From: Anaerolinea sp.
Lineage (GTDB): Bacteria; Chloroflexota; Limnocylindria; Limnocylindrales; CSP1-4
DNA: 37,621 bases
Reading direction: 5' to 3'
Assembly (NCBI GenBank): GCA_013822395.1
Contig: PNKK01000022.1
Location: 1-37,621, forward strand
Below, piece by piece: positions 36,184 to 37,621 of this stretch (positions are counted from its first letter, which is position 1; every line of letters begins with the position of its first letter). Below the pieces are notes generated by a model. It ran no database searches, was not told the origin of the DNA, and worked only from the letters and a program-made list of their open reading frames with translations. Both the position numbers and the translations under genes were made by a program.

Positions 36184-37621
36184 CGGACAGCGGGCGCCGG
36201 GGGCTGGATCCCGAACCTCAGCGAGTGGGACCCGGCTACTCCTTCCGGGCGAGGCTGACGGCCGGCCTGATCGCGGGGGCGGTCGTGCCGCTGGCCGGCT
36301 TCGGGCTGGTGCTCGCCGCCGCCGAGCTCGCCCGGACCGGGGGCATCGATTCCACGATGGGTGGCCTGGTCGTCTTCGCCCTCGCGGCCGCGATCATCCT
36401 GGCCGTGATCTTCGCCTGGTTCCTGGCCGGCAACCTGACCGCACCGCTCCGGGTCATCTCCCACGCCGTCGAGCGAGTGTCGGCCGGTGACCTGTCCGCC
36501 CGCGTCGAGGTCGCCGGGGAGGACGAGTTGGCCAGTTTGGTCGAGAGCCATAACCGGCTGGCGGCGGACCTGGCGCGTCGGAACGCGGAGCTCGGCCGGA
36601 TCCTTCTGGCGATCGGGGAGACCTCCCCGCGGGACGGCCTGGACCGCCTGGCGGCCCATGCCACCGCGAGCGCCCGCTCCGCGTTCGACATGATCGACGC
36701 CTCGCTCCACCTCGGCGACCCAGAGGACGTGCCGGCGGAGGAGATCATCCCCGGCGAATCGCGGCCGGTTCGCGCGGTGCTGGCACTGCCCGACGAGCGC
36801 GTCGGCGTCCTGACCGGCCACCTTCCGGCAACGAGATCGTGGGACGCCGCCGACCAGGATCTCCTGGAGCTCTTCGCCAGCGAGATCGCCGTCGCGATCC
36901 GGAACGCGGAGCTGTTCGAGCAGGTCCAGCGCCAGACACAGCGCCTGGTCGAGCTGGATGCCGCGAAGGACGACTTCCTGCGCGGGATCAGCCACAACCT
37001 CCAGACCCCGCTGACGAGCATCCGGGCCTACTCGGAGCAGCTCCAGAACGAGCGTCCCGACCGGCGCCTGTCGATCATCACCGAGCAGTCCGAACGCCTG
37101 TCGCGGATGGTCCGCCAGCTCCTCGCTGTGTCACGCCTGGAGGCCGGCACGCTCCACCCACGCCTGGAGGTGCTCGCGCTCGCGCCACGGGTCCGCCATG
37201 CGTGGGACGCGCTCGGCGCCGCCGACGTCGAGCTCAGGCTGGACGACGAGGCGCCGGGCTGGCTCGCGATCGCCGATCGGGACCAGCTGGACCAGGTCCT
37301 CTGGGCCCTCCTTGACAACGCGGTCAAGTACGGCGGCGGATCGCCGGTCGCGGTCACGGTCGTCGCGGACGAGGCCGGTGCGCGGCTGCGGATCACCGTT
37401 TCCGATGGCGGTCCAGGCGTCGCCGAGGCCGATCGACCATGGCTCTTCGGACGGTTCGTGCGCGGCGCCGAGCAAACGCCGGACGAGGGCAGCGGCCTCG
37501 GGCTGTACGTCTCGCGCGAGCTGTGCCGGGCGATGGGTGGCGAGCTCTTCCTGGAGCCTCCGGCGGCCGGCCGCGGCGCGGCGTTCAGCGTCCACCTCCC
37601 CGGCGAACCGGGAAACGAAGC
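36180..37621 (+). CDS. Sensor histidine kinase (partial, runs off the window)
   Basis: 480 codons from GTG 36180, overlapping the response-regulator stop (GTGA), with no stop before the window end. Two membrane segments (about 26-48 and 61-84) enclose a very short extracytoplasmic loop; a HAMP linker (about 82-134) and a GAF-like region (about 140-245, to NAELFEQVQRQTQ) follow. Then the HisKA dimerisation domain with His272 in ISHNLQTPLTSI (Asn where Glu is common) and an ATPase domain: N380 in LLDNAVKYGGG, VSDGGPGV and GSGLGLYVSREL. With so small a periplasmic part, the signal is likely membrane or cytoplasmic. Nearly the whole kinase is present. Confidence 0.94.
   Translation, partial: MTDSGRRGLDPEPQRVGPGYSFRARLTAGLIAGAVVPLAGFGLVLAAAELARTGGIDSTMGGLVVFALAAAIILAVIFAWFLAGNLTAPLRVISHAVERVSAGDLSARVEVAGEDELASLVESHNRLAADLARRNAELGRILLAIGETSPRDGLDRLAAHATASARSAFDMIDASLHLGDPEDVPAEEIIPGESRPVRAVLALPDERVGVLTGHLPATRSWDAADQDLLELFASEIAVAIRNAELFEQVQRQTQRLVELDAAKDDFLRGISHNLQTPLTSIRAYSEQLQNERPDRRLSIITEQSERLSRMVRQLLAVSRLEAGTLHPRLEVLALAPRVRHAWDALGAADVELRLDDEAPGWLAIADRDQLDQVLWALLDNAVKYGGGSPVAVTVVADEAGARLRITVSDGGPGVAEADRPWLFGRFVRGAEQTPDEGSGLGLYVSRELCRAMGGELFLEPPAAGRGAAFSVHLPGEPGNE

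Overview
The window is about 70% GC. Coding third positions are almost always G or C, and GTG or TTG starts are frequent. Gene content (pdxS/pdxT, an R3H-domain AAA ATPase, a leucine-degradation set, a GT81-type glucosyl-phosphoglycerate synthase, many VapC toxins) fits an environmental, probably aerobic bacterium. A deep-branching Chloroflexota (Limnocylindria-like) is my best guess, but it is inference: no rRNA or single-copy phylogenetic marker was examined. No rRNA, tRNA, CRISPR array or transposase was seen.

Layout. (1) 1-1104: start of a leftward gene, then a VapBC toxin-antitoxin (TA) module with a degenerate duplicate antitoxin. (2) 1183-6548, minus strand: pdxS, pdxT, a GNAT-like protein, an R3H AAA ATPase with a collagen-like insert, and a DCC-family protein. 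(3) 6731-9961, minus: a membrane-anchored propeller protein and a GbsR/MarR regulator. (4) 9995-11738: a TetR repressor divergent from a zinc-type oxidoreductase, with a clear operator-promoter. (5) 11856-20399: leucine/isovalerate catabolism (acyl-CoA carboxylase beta subunit, methylglutaconyl-CoA hydratase-like, biotin carboxylase/BCCP fused to an HTH domain, HMG-CoA lyase), interrupted by a MOSC protein and a saccharopine-dehydrogenase-like gene. (6) 20410-25167: HNH nuclease, CCA-adding enzyme, TPR protein, galE, and a convergent UMF1-type MFS transporter. (7) 25348-30620: a DNA-ligase-like protein lacking its catalytic lysine, a GT-A glycosyltransferase, a Usp-Usp-GT81 fusion and glycerate kinase. 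(8) 30652-35428: three more antitoxin/VapC pairs, endonuclease III, and an XRE-PD-(D/E)XK protein bracketed by three copies of a 113-bp near-palindromic element. (9) 35425-end: an OmpR-type response regulator and a truncated histidine kinase.

Three patterns run across the window. First, at least eight transcription units begin with TAnnnT placed 6-7 nt before an ATG and no Shine-Dalgarno, the signature of leaderless mRNAs. In the TA modules the operator dyads therefore lie on or beside the antitoxin start codon. Second, five intergenic or gene-terminus sites carry the same architecture: a 33-40 bp direct repeat, a 34-39 bp unrelated filler, and the repeat again (offset 70-76 bp). At two of these sites both neighbouring genes keep intact ends because each copy preserves one terminus. 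Third, every TA pair uses a 4-bp GTGA/TTGA stop-start overlap, and two housekeeping-type genes (endonuclease III, response regulator) are joined to a vapC stop in the same way.

The most promising candidates for undescribed biology are the repeat-filler-repeat junctions, the HTH-biotin carboxylase fusion with dyad-bearing repeats just upstream, and the XRE-nuclease gene with its flanking 113-bp elements.
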